From: Salvia splendens
Taxonomy: Eukaryota; Streptophyta; Magnoliopsida; Lamiales; Lamiaceae
Direction of reading: 5' to 3'
DNA: 64,000 nucleotides
NCBI RefSeq assembly: GCF_004379255.2
Contig: NC_056032.1
Coordinates: 27,625,322 to 27,689,321 of the forward strand
Made by a program: the position numbers and the translations under genes. Of the stretch, positions 19,940 to 33,368 are shown piece by piece. Every line of letters starts with the position of its first letter. The first letter of the stretch is position 1. The notes beneath the pieces are model-generated. The model was not told the origin of the DNA and ran no database searches. It saw only the letters and a program-made list of their open reading frames with translations.

Positions 19940-22900
19940 TGTCACGACCGCCCATACAAGGGTACCACAACGCGGCGATCGTGACTGACATGCATGGATA
20001 ACAATTTAAAAAGAACATCTTGATTAACTTAAAGGAAGAAAACAACTTAGTTTAAAGAGTTTAAAGTTAAAATTTTAATTTGAAAAGACATAAGGTAAAA
20101 TACTTTTAAAAAGGACAACGGAAAAAAAATTAGACTTAAGAAATACATCAACTAACTAAAGTTGAACAAATACTTAACTTAAATCTCGAAGAATAAAATT
20201 TTAAAAAGACAACGTAAACACTAGTTTAAAACTCATCACCACCATACATGTTCACACACAAAACATAAAGGAAAGATTAAGTCTTGAGTCATAGTTCAAG
20301 TTATAGCAGCGGAAAATACGGTTTAAGGAGAGTCAAGGACGACGCCTATGTATGACGACACAACGCATCCTAAGTACTTAAGCCAGCTCAACATCCACCG
20401 CAACATCCCGCTCAACCTGCACATAAGAAAATAATATGCAGGGCTGAGTACTTGTTGTACTCAATGGGCTCATGCCGAAAAACATTTTATATTAGTTATG
20501 TCATCCATACCAGTGATCTCGAGTTTTATACGTAGTAAAGAAATATCACGAGAAACACAAAAATATTCAAGTCTGGCCAGACAATTTATCTCCCCACTTT
20601 TCACATCAATCCATCAATCACATCACAGTGCGACGATAGTGTGGCCACACTATTCGCCCACGAGACCGGCCGACTTGCAAGGACGGCTCGCGATCCCACC
20701 AGTGTACACAGCCCGATAGGGTTTACGGCCCTACTCGGACCCGAATTCGTTTCACAACACAACCATATAGCCCAACGGAGTAAACTCATACGAACTAGGC
20801 ATCAGGCACACAATCTCATAACAAAAAAACAACATGGCATGACATAACAGTTAAACCACCCTTATATCTCCACATAATATTTTTCGGAAAAGTAAAGAGG
20901 TTTGAAAAGAAAGCCCACCTCGTTCGCTTAGCAATTCACAACCCAACTTAGCAACTCTCGATCCTCGAGTTCACGAATACACAACACCCTTGTCAACGAC
21001 AACATAAGTCAGCCTCACACTTCAACATATTACTATGCATGTCCTATCGTCTCTCTCTCATCGTCTTTCTCAATCCCCCAACCCAACATACGTCAAAAAG
21101 GTGTAAAGACACACGTATCGCATTACAACTTATCACAAGTGCTTACACCATTTAGACACGTTCCTTGGACATACATGCATCATACAATACTTTTAAACTT
21201 GAAAATAAGAGTTATTTTAACAAGGCAGAAAACTGGCAGAACTGCGCGACCGTTTTGTAAAAATTACTATAAATTCACCCGACCTCAAAAGAAGCTAAAT
21301 TTTGGTCACAATACAGAAGACACATTCAAGTTCATACATGAAATATTTCACACCGAAATCACGTCATTTAGTCAGTCATATCACATGTTAAACTCTCTGG
21401 TCGTAACATACAATTTCCGACAGTGTTGCGCAGTTCATTTGAAAAATTCACCATAAATTCATCCGATGCCCAAAAAAGCTGAACATTTAACAAGACTCAG
21501 AAGACACTTCAACTTTTCATATAGTTCAAGAATCACATCAATCGGAGGTCATTTAGTGAGTCAAACAGAAAACGAAACATTCATGGCGAGAACTCACGTT
21601 TCTGGCAGATTTGTGCAGTCAACTTCAAAAATTTATTAAAAATTAATTTTTCGATAAAACAGGCTGAAATTCACACGAGACACAGAAAACACCTTGAAGT
21701 TTACTCAGTAAAAATTTCATAGCAAAATTCGTTCGTTTGATGGGTCAAATACAGATCATAAGTCACTGGTCGTGCATCACAGATTTCTGGTTCAAGTTCG
21801 AAAATAGGGTTTTTAAACTTCCACAACACAACCACCGATTTTTCATGCTCGAAAACACATAATCATGCTTACACCTTCCTCATACACATATTTGCATACA
21901 AACTCATATTATTCACCCAATAAAGCGATCCAACTCACATGATTTCAAACAACAACGCCAAAAACAACAAGTTCTTACGAAGCACACTTTCCCTCCCGTT
22001 AAAACTTGCGATCTATCGAACCTACACCCTCTACATGCATGTAGGACTCAAGAACATGGTCAAAACGGATAGGATGATAAGAAGTGAGCAATATACCTTC
22101 TTTGACACAAAACGAATCGGTAGAAACGATGGATGAAGCGATTCGTCGGAGACTCTCGAAAATAACTTCAACGGATTGCAAGAACACGAGTTGGATGGAG
22201 GATTTTTGGAGATGGGAGAGTGGGAGAAGAATGAAGCGTGTGAGAGAGGGAGAAGAGAGGGGGCGAAAATTGTAGGGAGAATGGGGGCTAGAGTTTGTTT
22301 AATTGCTATTTATTTGCTAGGTTTAATACATGGGTAAATTAAATAAATAATTTGTGGGGAATTAAAATATAGGCTAACAAATAAAAATCCCACAATTAAA
22401 AGAATAAAATAGGCTTGTGGGAGGTGAGGGAATTTTGAAAATTCCATGTGCACAACAAGGAATTTATTTGGTATCTTCTTGGAGAATATATTCATAACTT
22501 AGGAAATAAATATAATGAATATAAGGGAACAAATAAATTAAATCTCCAAGTAGGAAATAATAGGGGTGGGGGCCGAAAATTCTTGGGTCATTGCACAAGG
22601 ATATTATTTAAATCCCCAATTAAATAGAATGGGATTTAAATTTGGTAATTTCTTTATGAAAAAGGCTCCCATAAAATAGGTAACAATTATTTAAATTCCC
22701 ACAAGGAAAAATATAAGCATAGGGGCGTGTGATATGGAGGAGAATAGAAGGAAAAATATTCACACCCCCAATTAATTAGACATAGGAATTTATTTGAAAA
22801 AAAGGATTCCACAAAATAGGAAACAAATAAAATACTCTCCAAAATTTATTGGAGGGGGCCGAAAAATTAGGCTCAAATAGCCAAGGCAAAAATCCCAACT

Positions 22901-23398
22901 CTCTATTTATTTTGGGGTGAAGAAATAAAATATAACATGATTTAATTGGATTAAATTCAAAAGAAGAGAGTCAATAAAGCACCAATCAAATGAAAAATAA
23001 TCCAATCTCCTATTGGAGATTTTCGAAACTCCCAAGGATAAAAGGATGGAGTTCGAATTTCATGTAGTGTAATTTAAGGTCCATTGGTTTGGATTTAATT
23101 TGGAATAATGTCCCAAAACAATTAATTAAATCCACAAAAAGAAGTACTATTTCAATAATTAGGGAGGGCCGAATTTTTCAATGAATTGACTTGAGAAAGA
23201 ATAAATGCATGATCCTATTAATTATTTCCCCTCATTGGAAAAAAAAAATTAAAAAATAAAAACTCAAACTCATCATTCACATTAACCACGCTAATTTATT
23301 TCACGCAACTCACTTAATCACATAGAAACAAAAGTTTCATAAATTCCTATAACGTATTAAAAGAGTCACAAAAGTTTGGGATGTTACATCCTTCCCCT
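19940..23398 (-). repeat. Element C LTR, left (3' LTR)
   Basis: TGTCACGACC...GATGTTACA, 3,459 bp. Open frames inside it (such as 21,939-22,136 on plus and 21,999-22,187 on minus) recur in the other LTR and have no protein family signature. Confidence 0.95.
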
Positions 23399-23411
23399 CT
23401 AAACAGAAATT
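23399..23411 (-). other. Element C polypurine tract
   Basis: AGAGGGGAAGGA on the minus strand, abutting TGTAACATCCC of the 3' LTR. Confidence 0.85.
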
Positions 23412-23480
23412 TCGTCCCGAAATTTAAACGTCTCACACAAACAGCTCGGGAAACTTTTCTTTCATCTTATCTTCTAACTC

Positions 23481-24921
23481 CTACGTAGCTTCCTCGGGAC
23501 CATGGTGCTTCCACAACACCTTCACGGACGCTATCGACTTGTTTCGAAGCTCTTGTACCTTCCGATCTAGTATTGCTTCGGGCCTTTCCTCGTAGCCCAT
23601 GTTGGGGGTTAGGATCACTTCCTCTTGATGAATCACATGCTTGGGGTCGAACACGTACTTGCGCAACTGCGACACGTGGAATACGTTGTGCACGTTCCCA
23701 AAGCTGGGAGGTAACGCTAATCGGTACGCTACAGGACCTACTTCATCGATGATCTCGTACGGTCCCACAAAATGTGGTTTCAGTTTGCCCTTCACTCCAA
23801 ATCTCACAACTCCTCTCGTCGGGGATACTTTCAAGAACACTTTGTCACCAACGTCGAATTTTATTTCCGTTCGACGCACATCAGCATACGACTTCTGTCT
23901 ATCTTGAGCTTCCTTGATCCTTGCGCGGATTTGGTGCACAATTTCGGTTATCTCCTTTATAGCGTCGGGTCCTAACATCTTCCTCTCGCCAACTTCATCC
24001 CAATAAAGTGGGGATTGACACTTTCTGCCGTACAGGGCTTCATACGGAGCCATATCGATCGTCGCTTGATAGCTATTGTTGTAGGCGAATTCAACCAATG
24101 GTAGAACCGTTTCCCAACTTTCCCCTCGATCTAAGACAACTGCTCGCAACATATCTTCAAGTGTCTGAATCGTCCTCTCTGACTGCCCATCCGATTGCGG
24201 GTGATATGCAGTGCTGAAGTTCAGTTGTGTGCCCAATTCTCGTTGCAAACTCATCCAAAACTTTGATGTGAACTTCGTATCGCGGTCGGATACAATGGTC
24301 TTTGGCACTCCATGCAATCGCACAATCTCGTTCACGTAGAGCCTAGCAAACTTGTCCGCGCCATAAGTAATCTTAATCGGTAAGAAGTGCGCGCTTTTAG
24401 TAAGTCGATCAATGATCACCCAGATCGCAGTGTTGTCCTTCTGTGACCGTCACGAAATCCATAGCTAGATGCTCCCACTTCCATTCGGGAATTTCGAGCG
24501 GTTGTAACTTCCCATATGGCCGTTGGTGTAAGGCCTTCACTTGTTGGCATGCTAGACATCGTTCCACAAATGACGCTACGTCTCCTTTCATTCCATTCCA
24601 CCAAAACCGTTGTTTCAAATCCCGATACATCTTCGTGCTTCCGGGGTGTGCGGTGTAAGGCGTGTCGTGCGCTTCACTCAAAATCTCCTCTTTTAGCACC
24701 TCATCGCTTGGCACACACAATCGTCCATCATACGTCAAAGCATTATCCGCCTCATCACGGTAATGATCAAGCTTCTCGGCTCTCACCTTCGCACGTAATT
24801 CCTCCAACTTTCCATCACGTCGCTGGGCTTCTATGAGCTTGGTCCTCAAATCTGGCTCAATCACTAGCGTCGCCAATCTTGCACCCACTGTCTCGGGCGC
24901 TTTCACTATCTCCACTCTCAT
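23481..24921 (-). pseudogene. Element C integrase
   Basis: Two frames. At 24,921-24,409 lies the HHCC zinc module (HPGSTKMYRDLKQRFWW then CLACQQVKA) and the first catalytic Asp (AMDFVTV). At 24,419-23,481 a 312-codon open frame carries the second Asp (VSDRDTKFTSKFW), the Glu (SDGQSERTIQTLEDML), the GPY/F module (KLKPHFVGPYEIIDEVGPVA) and VFHVSQLRKYVFDPKHVI, leading to a C-terminal tail with IASVKVLWKHHGPEEAT, typical of chromoviruses. One base is missing near 24,430, which separates the frames inside the catalytic core. Confidence 0.88.
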
Positions 24922-24978
24922 CTTATCGAACTCGTGAATCAGCGCTTCCTCTTGCGTTAGGAAATAAGCCAGTTGAGG

Positions 24979-25641
24979 TTAGTTCTTCCTACTCAAAGCA
25001 TCGGCGACCACGTTCGCCTTGCCCGGATGGTAATTAATACCGCAGTCATAGTCTTTCACGACCTTTAACCAACGTCGTTGTCGCATGTTTAGCTCCTTCT
25101 GCTCGAAGAAGTACTTGAGACTCTTGTGATCGGTGTAGATTTCGCATCTCACTCCGTAGAGATGATGTCTCCAAATTTTCAGTGCATGCACCACTGCTGC
25201 TAACTCCAAATCGTGCGTCGGAAAATTCCACTCATTCGGTCTCAACTGTCAGGAAGCATATGCTATCACCTTCCCATCTTGCATTAACACACATCCTAGT
25301 CCTACTTTCGACGAGTCCGTATAGACGGCGAAGTCCTTGTCGGGTTCTGGTACCGCTAGGACTGGTGCTGTAGTCAATTTCTCCTTCAATAGTTGGAAAC
25401 TCGCCTCGCACTCTGGCGTCCAAACCACCTTAATTCCTTTCTTTAGTAGTTGCGTCATCGGTCTCGCAATCTTAGAGAATCCCTCGATGAATCGTCGATA
25501 ATATCCCGCCAATCCCAAGAAACTGCGGATTTCACTTGGCGTTTTCAGCGATTTCCAATTCTGTACGACCTCGACCTTTGCTGGGTCTACTTGAATTCCA
25601 TTTGCCGTCACAATATGACCAAGAAAGTTCACTCGAGTCAA
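24979..25641 (-). pseudogene. Element C RNase H region
   Basis: Connection domain [20 protein letters not shown], then RNase H with [20 protein letters not shown] (Asp), [20 protein letters not shown] (Glu) and [11 protein letters not shown] (Asp), ending [17 protein letters not shown] at about 25,246 replaces an expected Arg codon (AS-stop-QLRPNE), consistent with CGA to TGA decay. Confidence 0.88.
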
Positions 25642-25683
25642 CCAAAACTCGCACTTACTGAACTAAGCATAAAGCTTCTCCTT

Positions 25684-26298
25684 TTACAACGTTTCCAACA
25701 CTGTTTGTAGATGCCATCTATGTTCTTCCTCGTTCTTCGAGTATACCAACACGTCATCGATGAAGACTAACACAAACTTGTCAAGATACTCGTGGAAAAC
25801 TCGGTTCATCAAGTCCATGAAAACGGCTGGGGCGTTGGTCAGCCCAAATGGCATCACGACGAATTCATAATGGCCATAACGAGTGCGAAAAGCAGTCTTA
25901 GGCACATCCTCTCGTCGGACCTTTAGTTGATGATACCCTGATCTCAAATCCATTTTCGAGAATACGCCCGCTCCTCAAAGTTGGTCAAACAAATCATCAA
26001 TCCTTGGCAGTGGGTACTTATTCTTCAAGGTCATCTTGTTGAGCTCACGATAGTCGATGCACATCCTCATTGTCCCATCCTTCTTCTTAACGAACAAAAC
26101 TGGCGCTCCCCACGGTGACACACTGGGTCGAATAAAACCCAAGTCTAACAGTTCTTGCAACTGAATCTTCAACTCGGCCAACTCCTTAGGGGCCATTCGA
26201 TATGGTGCCTTCGACACTGGCGCAGATCCGGGTTCTAAGTCGATGGTAAACTCCACTTGTCTGTCGGGCGATGGTCCATGTAAGGTTTCAGGGAACAC
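25684..26298 (-). pseudogene. Element C reverse transcriptase
   Basis: Contains [51 protein letters not shown] and, after a TGA at 25,975, [40 protein letters not shown] and the active site [10 protein letters not shown]. Two further stops follow the thumb (ETL-stop-KEKLYA-stop-FSKCEF). All polymerase motifs are recognisable but the polyprotein is broken. Confidence 0.9.
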
Positions 26299-26310
26299 AT
26301 CGGGAAAGTC

Positions 26311-26622
26311 TCATACTACTGCCACGTCTTCCACTTTCAACTCTTTCTTCTCCTCTCCGTTCAAATACACTAGATATGCCGGACACCTTTTTCTTATCAT
26401 CGTGGTTGCTTGCATAGCAGAGATTATGGAGGTTCGTCGGTTCATGGAGATTCCATACAAGATGGTCGGCTCGTCACCAGGGGTTTGAAAAGAAATCTGT
26501 GTCTCTTTACAGTGAATCATTGCGTGGTTCTTGGTAAGCAAATCCATTCCCAAAATTATGTCAACGTTCTCCAAAGGCATGACGTGTAAAAGTCGAGCTA
26601 CTACTCCTAACTCTCCTAACAC
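26311..26622 (-). pseudogene. Element C protease C-terminal half and linker
   Basis: NVDIILGMDLLTKNHAMIHC is the end of the protease domain; the linker PAYLVYLNGEEKKELKVEDV leads to RT and stops at a TGA (26,311-26,313) where related elements carry Arg before DFPDVFPE. The catalytic DSG half upstream is absent, replaced by unrelated sequence above 26,630. Confidence 0.8.
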
Positions 26623-26639
26623 AAACTTTAGTCAAACAG

Positions 26640-29146
26640 TCTTAACTTGGATATGAACCGATTTTGAAATATAACAATTGGTTATGATCATCCCCACGGA
26701 GCTTGGAAGAACATAAGATAGGTCATGAATATGGGATGAAATCAAATAAATGTCAATTCTCATAGTTGGCTACCAAAAGATAATTCAGTTGTCCGACCAA
26801 ATTTGAAAAGTCCACACGGATAATGACTTAAAGGGTTGAGGAAAAGAAATGATCAGTTGCATGAGGATTGAGAAATGCAGACAGTTGTCACAAAGCGGTA
26901 CTGATCATGGTTCAAGGAAAATCATAATATGGACTAACAAAATCACATCAATGGGTTAATAAGTTTGTGAAAGGCAATCTAAGTCAAAGGGGCTATTGAA
27001 AACAAAAATCAAGTGGATTAAGTTTGTTGAGGCAAGGAACAAAATGTAGGCCTTAACTTCATTTTGTAGAAAGAAAGGTTCTATTATGGAAATGATATAT
27101 GAACTGAACCAAAAAGAATTTCACTCTGTAAGAAAGAACTTGACACAGACATGGTGACAAAATAAAAGGCTGAACAAAAGTTCGAAGAAGAATATCCCAT
27201 AGGAAAACATGTATGTGAAACATGATTATATTGAAGGACGAAACTGCAAGAGGCCTTAGGAATGAAGCTCAATAGCAAAGGCTCACAGAGTCAAAGTATG
27301 GTCCGTATAAATAATAGGTCAAAGAAGACTACAATCAATCCAAATGTCCAAAGTTATGAAGGCAACACCACTTTCCAAGAACTGAGAGTGAGTTATGACT
27401 CAATGGAGGAAAAGAAACAATATGCATCACTTGCAAGGGGTGAATGAAACAAGCTGTTAAATAGACAATGGCTCACGGCTATTTGAAAGGTCCTGAAAGG
27501 TAACTTCTTATAATCCAAGTAAGAACTGTTGATTAGAATAGTTTGTTCCAGCTATTAAAGTCGCATCTCCTTGTTCATCTTTCGCACGCCGAAACTGGTA
27601 ACATCGCTCTAAGAACTGTGGATCCCACGCTGAGATTCTTCGTGTCATTGCCACTAATAACGATAGTTGAAATCCATATCTTCATAAAATTCTTTGCCTG
27701 TCATAATGACTATCCTCGTAGGACATGGTTATCATCCTCGTGCTCCTTAGCAGGGTATGGAGATCACCTCCATCGTGCTTCCACTTACACAAGATTAAAC
27801 CATACTAATTTAAATCGCGAGTATGATCGCTTGTCGTTGCATAAAAATATCTCTTAGCATCGGTTCTTCGTGTCTCGCACCTTGACTTAAGCGTTTGCCT
27901 CAACTCTCATATTCTCGTACGTTCCATTGCTCGGAAAAGCAATAGTTAAGTTTTCAACTTAGAACTACGATTCACATGGTCAACTAGGCTTATATTTTAG
28001 GTACTCTAAGTTCACCATACGATTCATCATCTCCTAGATCATCATCTAACGTAATTCATACCTCAAGATAAACACACCACATTTTCACATCCCATAACAA
28101 AACACTTTCGAACTTCACAATTATATTCAAAACTTTTGAAACAAAATTTCCTTACACTTTCGCACCTCATAACATACATAACGTCACACTTTCATAGCTC
28201 AATTTTCCAAACGAAAAAGTTATTATTTTTTTTTGTGTCGAAACTCAAATTTTTTTTTAACCATTCGTGAACACAACATTTTCCATTGATCAATAATTTT
28301 CCCAAAAGAAAGAACTTACGTGTTTTCATTTAAAGTTCAAAGATATATATATATTTTCAAAAATTCCAATAACTTTCCACAACATAAACATTTTTCCTCA
28401 ATCAAACTCCACTAGAACAACTAGTCATTAAATATTGTAAAACATTCCATTTTTTTACATGTCAAAACACCATGCGAATCTTTCAAAGCTCACAACATAT
28501 TTAAATGCATTCCAAACAAAACACTCATGCACTTCACATATGTGTTTGAAACAACATTTTTAGATTACTCATTTTTTTTTCTCGAAAATTTCAACATTCT
28601 CGCAACAACTCATCAATTTCCATCTTTCATGTAAAACACTCCATCTTCTTATGTTCACATGCTTACGTCATATCATTTCCACACATATAACACATACTTA
28701 GGTCATCATATCAATATCGCTCATGTCTCACATAATCGTACCATGACAATATCTTATTCACACATACAATACGTGATTAAATCATATTGTCAATTCATGC
28801 TCATATTCCACATGTTCACACTATCACAATATTGTATTCACATATATAACACGCGCTTAGATTATCATGTCGATTATACTCATATTCCACATAGTCATAT
28901 CGTTACAATTCATCTTTACGCATAACATTCATTCACATGCGTACACTTGCCCAAAACAACGTCATCATGTCATCATCAATTTCATGCATTGATCTCACAT
29001 GCTTTCAACAACTTAAAACATACCTCACTTTCCTTGGTTGAGCGTGATGCTTTGGATGTTGAGCCTCGCGACACTTCTAGTCAATAGGGTTCACTAATCT
29101 AGACTTATGGTAAAAGAAGATTCTCGGACCAGAGCGAAAGAACGAA
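26640..29146 (-). other. Element C non-coding region in place of gag
   Basis: About 2.5 kb between the broken protease and the PBS. In related elements this space codes for gag and the start of protease. Here it is AT-rich, with many stops in all frames and no gag core or zinc knuckle. The part near the PBS (27,540-29,100) resembles an untranslated leader; the 26,640-27,540 part is of unknown origin. Confidence 0.65.
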
Positions 29147-29158
29147 GCTCTGATACCA
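29147..29158 (-). other. Element C primer-binding site
   Basis: TGGTATCAGAGC on the minus strand, three bases inside the 5' LTR; a perfect complement to the initiator tRNA-Met 3' end. Confidence 0.92.
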
Positions 29159-29161
29159 CTC

Positions 29162-32100
29162 TGTCACGACCGCCCATACAAGGGTACCACAACGCGGCGA
29201 TCGTGACCGACATGCATGGATAACAATTTAAAAAGAACATCATGATTAACTTAAAGGAAGAAAACAACTTAGTTTAAAGAGTTTAAAGTTAAAATTTTAA
29301 TTTGAAAAGACATAAGGTAAAATACTTTTAAAAAGGACAACTGAAAAAAAAAATAGACTTAAGAAATACACCAACTAACTAAAGTTGAACAAATACTTAA
29401 CTTAAATCTCGAAGAATAAAATTTTAAAAAGACAACGTAAACACTAGTTTAAAACTCATCACCACCATACATGTTCACACACAAAACATAAAGGAAAGAT
29501 TAAGTCTTGAGTCATAGTTCAAGTTATAGCAGCGGAAAATACGGTTTAAGGAGAGTCAAGGACGACGCCTATGTATGACGACACAACGCATCCTAAGTAC
29601 TTAAGCCAGCTCAACATCCACCGCAACATCCCGCTCAACCTGCACATAAGAAAATAATATGCAGGGCTGAGTACTTGTTGTACTCAATGGGCTCATGCCG
29701 AAAAACATTTTATATTAGTTATGTCATCCATACCAGTGATCTCGAGTTTTATACGTAGTAAAGAAATATCACGAGAAACACAAAAATATTCAAGTCTGGC
29801 CAGACAATTTATCTCCCCACTCTTCACATCAATCCATCAATCACATCACAGTGCGACGATAGTGTGGCCACACTATTCGCCCACGAGACCGGCCGACTTG
29901 CAAGGACGGCTCGCGATCCCACCAGTGTACACAGCCCGATAGGGTTTACGGCCCTACTCGGACCCGAATTCGTTTCACAACACAGCCATATAGCCCAACG
30001 GAGTAAACTCATACGAACTAGGCATCAGGCACACAATCTCATAACAAAAAAACAACATGGCATGACATAACAGTTAAACCACCCTTATATCTACACATAA
30101 TATTTTTCGGAAAAGTAAAGAGGTTTGAAAAGAAAGCCCACCTCGTTCGCTTAGCAATTCACAACCCAACTTAGCAACTCTCGATCCTCGAGTTCACGAA
30201 CACACAACACCCTTGTCAACGACAACATAAGTCAGCCTCACACTTCAACATATTACTATGCATGTCCTATCGTCTCTCTCTCATCGTCTTTCTCAATCCC
30301 CCAACCCAACATACGTCAAAAAGGTGTAAAGACACACGTATCGCATTACAACTTATCACAAGTGCTTACACCATTTAGACACGTTCCTTGGACATACATG
30401 CATCATAGTTATTTTAACAAGGCAGAAAACTGGCAGAACTGCGCGACCGTTTTGTAAAAATTACTATAAATTCACCCGACCTCAAAAGAAGCTAAATTTT
30501 GGTCACAATACAGAAGACACATTCAAGTTCATACATGAAAATTTTCACACCGAAATCACGTCATTTAGTCAGTCATATCACATGTTAAACTCTCTGGTCG
30601 TAACATACAATTTCCGACAGTGTTGCGCAGTTCATTTGAAAAATTCACCATAAATTCATCCGATGCCCAAAAAAGCTGAAAATTTAACACGACTCAGAAG
30701 ACACTTCAACTTTTCATATAGTTCAAGAATCACATCAATCGGAGGTCATTTGGTGAGTCAAACAGAAAACGAAACATTCATGGCGAGAACTCACGTTTCT
30801 GGCAGATTTGCGCAGTCAACTTAAAAAATTTATTAAAAATTAATTTTTCGATAAAACAGGCTGAAATTCACACGAGACACAGAAAACACCTTGAAGTTTA
30901 CTCAGTAAAAATTTCATAGCAAAATTCGTTCGTTTGATGGGTCAAATACAGATCATAAGTCACTGGTCGTGCATCACAGATTTCTGGTTCAAGTTCGAAA
31001 ATAGGGTTTTTAAACTTCCACAATACAACCACCGATTTTTCATGCTCGAAAACACATAATCATGCTTACACGTTCCTCATACACATATTTGCATACAAAC
31101 TCATATTATTCACCCAATAAATCGATCCAACTCACATGATTTCAAACAACAACGCCAAAAACAACAAGTTCTTACGAAGCACACTTTCCCTCCCTTTAAA
31201 ACTTGCGATCTATCGAACCTACACCCTCTACATGCATGTAGGACTCAAGAACATGGTCAAAACGGATAGGATGATAAGAAGTGAACAATATACCTTCTTT
31301 GACACAAAACGAATCGGTAGAAACGATGGATGAAGCGATTCGTCGGAGACTCTCGAAAATAACTTCAACGGATTGCAAGAACACGAGTTGGATGGAGGAT
31401 TTTTGGAGATGGGAGAGTGGGAGAAGAATGAAGCGTGTGAGAGAGGGAGAAGAGAGGGGGCGAAAATTGTAGGGAGAATGGGGGCTAGGGTTTGTTTAAT
31501 TGCTATTTATTTGCTACGTTTAATACATGGGTAAATTAAATAAATAAATTGTGGGGAATTAAAATATAGGCTAACAAATAAAAATCCCACAATTAAAAGA
31601 ATAAAATAGGCTTGTGGGAGGTGAGGGAATTTTGAAAATTCCATGTGCACAACAAGGAATTTATTTGGTATCTTCTTGGAGAATATATTCATAACTTAGG
31701 AAATAAATATAATGAATATAAGGGAACAAATAAATTAAATCTCCAAGTAGGAAATAATAGGGGTGGGGGCCGAAAATTCTTGGGTCATTGCACAAGGATA
31801 TTATTTAAATCCCCAATTAAATAGAATGAGATTTAAATTTGGTAATTTCTTTATGAAAAAGGCTCCCATAAAATAGGTAACAATTATTTAAATTCCCACA
31901 AGGAAAAATATAAGCATAGGGGCGTGTGATATGGAGGAGAATAGAAGGAAAAATATTCACACCCCCAATTAATTAGACATAGGAATTTATTTGAAAAAAA
32001 AGGATTCCACAAAATAGGAAACAAATAAAATACTCTCCAAAATTTATTGGAGGGGGCCGAAAAATTAGGCTCAAATAGCCAAGGCAAAAATCCCAACTCT

Positions 32101-32585
32101 CTATTTATTTTGGGGTGAAGAAATAAAATATAACATGATTTAATTGGATTAAATTCAAAAGAAGAGAGTCAATAAAGCACCAATCAAATGAAAAATAATC
32201 CAATCTCCTATTGGAGATTTTCGAAACTCCCAAGGATAAAAGGATGGAGTTCAAATTTCATGTAGTGTAATTTAAGGTCCATTGGTTTGGATTTAATTTG
32301 GAATAATGTCCCAAAACAATTAATTAAATCCACAAAAAGAAGTACTATTTCAATAATTAGGGAGGGCCGAATTTTTCAATGAATTGACTTGAGAAAGAAT
32401 AAATGCATGATCCTATTAATTATTTCCCCTCATTGGAAAAAAAAATAAATAAATAAAAACTCAAGCTCATCATTCACATTAACCACGACAATTTATTTCA
32501 CGCAACTCACTTAATCACATAGAAACAAAAGTTTCATAAATTCCAATAACGTATTAAAAGAGTCACAAAAGTTTGGGATGTTACA
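29162..32585 (-). repeat. Element C LTR, right (5' LTR)
   Basis: Near-identical to the left LTR in the stretches compared. The clearest difference is a 31-base deletion near 30,408 relative to 21,187-21,217. Confidence 0.95.
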
Positions 32586-32727
32586 CTCCCAGACTTCAAA
32601 TTTCAGTACGAGTCTTGTCGCGTGTTCCCTGACCTTCGTAGACTCCTCCAGCATGACTTTTCGGATGAAAGTAGAGAGTCCCTCTTGTAGACGCCTCGTC
32701 ATGGGCCTTCCGGACGTAGTCGTATCA
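32586..32727 (-). repeat. Element B right LTR, second part
   Basis: Resumes with the CTCCC duplication and aligns with 13,645-13,783 of the left LTR, ending CGTATCA. It contains the end of the pol frame (TRRLQEGLSTFIRKVMLEES). Confidence 0.92.
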
Positions 32728-32732
32728 AAGTT

Positions 32733-33356
32733 TGAATCTCTCGTCTCTGATCCAAGTCTAGTTGTGCTGTTGTGGTGCGTTTGAAATGTGATTTTGTTCT
32801 TCCTTGAGTAGTCTGTTTCATACCAGATTTGTTGTTTGTTTTGGGTGAGGAGGAAAGGCTTATCCTTCTCCTTGCATCTATGTTCATATTGAGAGTTGGT
32901 GTTGATCTGTAGAGCTTCTTTGTTAGCCTATGAGCAATGGTGGTTCTTGCCCCTCGTCCTCTGTTTATTTGTTGTTGATGAGTAATGGATCAGAGGGGGG
33001 GGGGGGAATTGTTGGTTAAAATGATGGTTTGCCTGGCTTGTGGCAGGAGTTGTGGTTGTTGAAGTTACTGAAGGACCTGATATTCAATTTGGTGAAGAAG
33101 AATCTGTGAAGCTTACTCATACTCGCCGTGTCTGGTGCTAAAGGGGAGTGAGATCATTTTTAGTTTTTCTGCATTTGGGAGTGGAGATTTTTATGTTGCA
33201 CCTGTAATTGTTGCAGCAACTCCAATTCCAGCAAAGTGATGGCTTGCAATTGATCAAGTTGGATCTTCCCTTGACATGGAGTTAGAATAGTTGATTGTAG
33301 TTCTCTCTTAGTTAGATGCTTCTTTTCCAAGATGGTAGCATTTGTTTTGCTTCCGT
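32733..33356 (+). other. Element A interior, right part
   Basis: Non-coding remainder of the copia-type element after removing B. Short peptide-like stretches (for example TEGPDIQFGEEESVKLTHTR near 33,080) do not match gag or pol domains that I recognise. Confidence 0.6.
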
Positions 33357-33368
33357 CTTGAGGGGGAG
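33357..33368 (+). other. Element A polypurine tract
   Basis: CTTGAGGGGGAG directly before TGTTGAAA of the 3' LTR. Confidence 0.85.

Larger units (their letters stand above)
19940..32585 (-). mobile_element. Ty3/gypsy element C (Tekay/Del-like, large LTRs, gag-less)
   Basis: 12.6-kb insertion in the right LTR of B, with 5-bp duplication CTCCC (19,935-19,939 and 32,586-32,590). Its LTRs are 3,459 and 3,424 bp and nearly identical, so it is the youngest of the three. Pol lies on the minus strand in the order protease (26,622), RT, RNase H, integrase (23,481), with several in-frame stops. No gag is present between PBS and protease. Long LTRs, the TGTAACATCCC terminus and the integrase C-terminal sequence suggest the Tekay/Del chromovirus lineage. 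Confidence 0.93.
12927..32727 (-). mobile_element. Ty3/gypsy element B, nested in A; right LTR split by element C
   Basis: LTRs TGATGT...TATCA at 12,927-13,783 and at 19,251-19,939 plus 32,591-32,727, flanked by target duplication AAGTT (12,922-12,926 and 32,728-32,732). The coding strand is minus: gag about 18,526-16,994, protease 16,981-16,547, RT 16,387-15,557, RNase H 15,541-14,798, integrase 14,905-13,504. The frame is interrupted in several places. The integrase C-terminus (DLPGEYNVSCTFNVADLSPF ... DLRTNPFQEGED) continues through the PPT into the LTR, a feature of CRM-type chromoviruses. Confidence 0.92.

Noticed and set aside
21939..22275. Short genes in element C LTR
   Set aside because: The same frames recur in the other LTR (31,136-31,472), have no family match and lie in LTR sequence.
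27262..27857. Plus-strand frames in the element C interior
   Set aside because: No domain recognised and stops are frequent around them; treated as non-coding.
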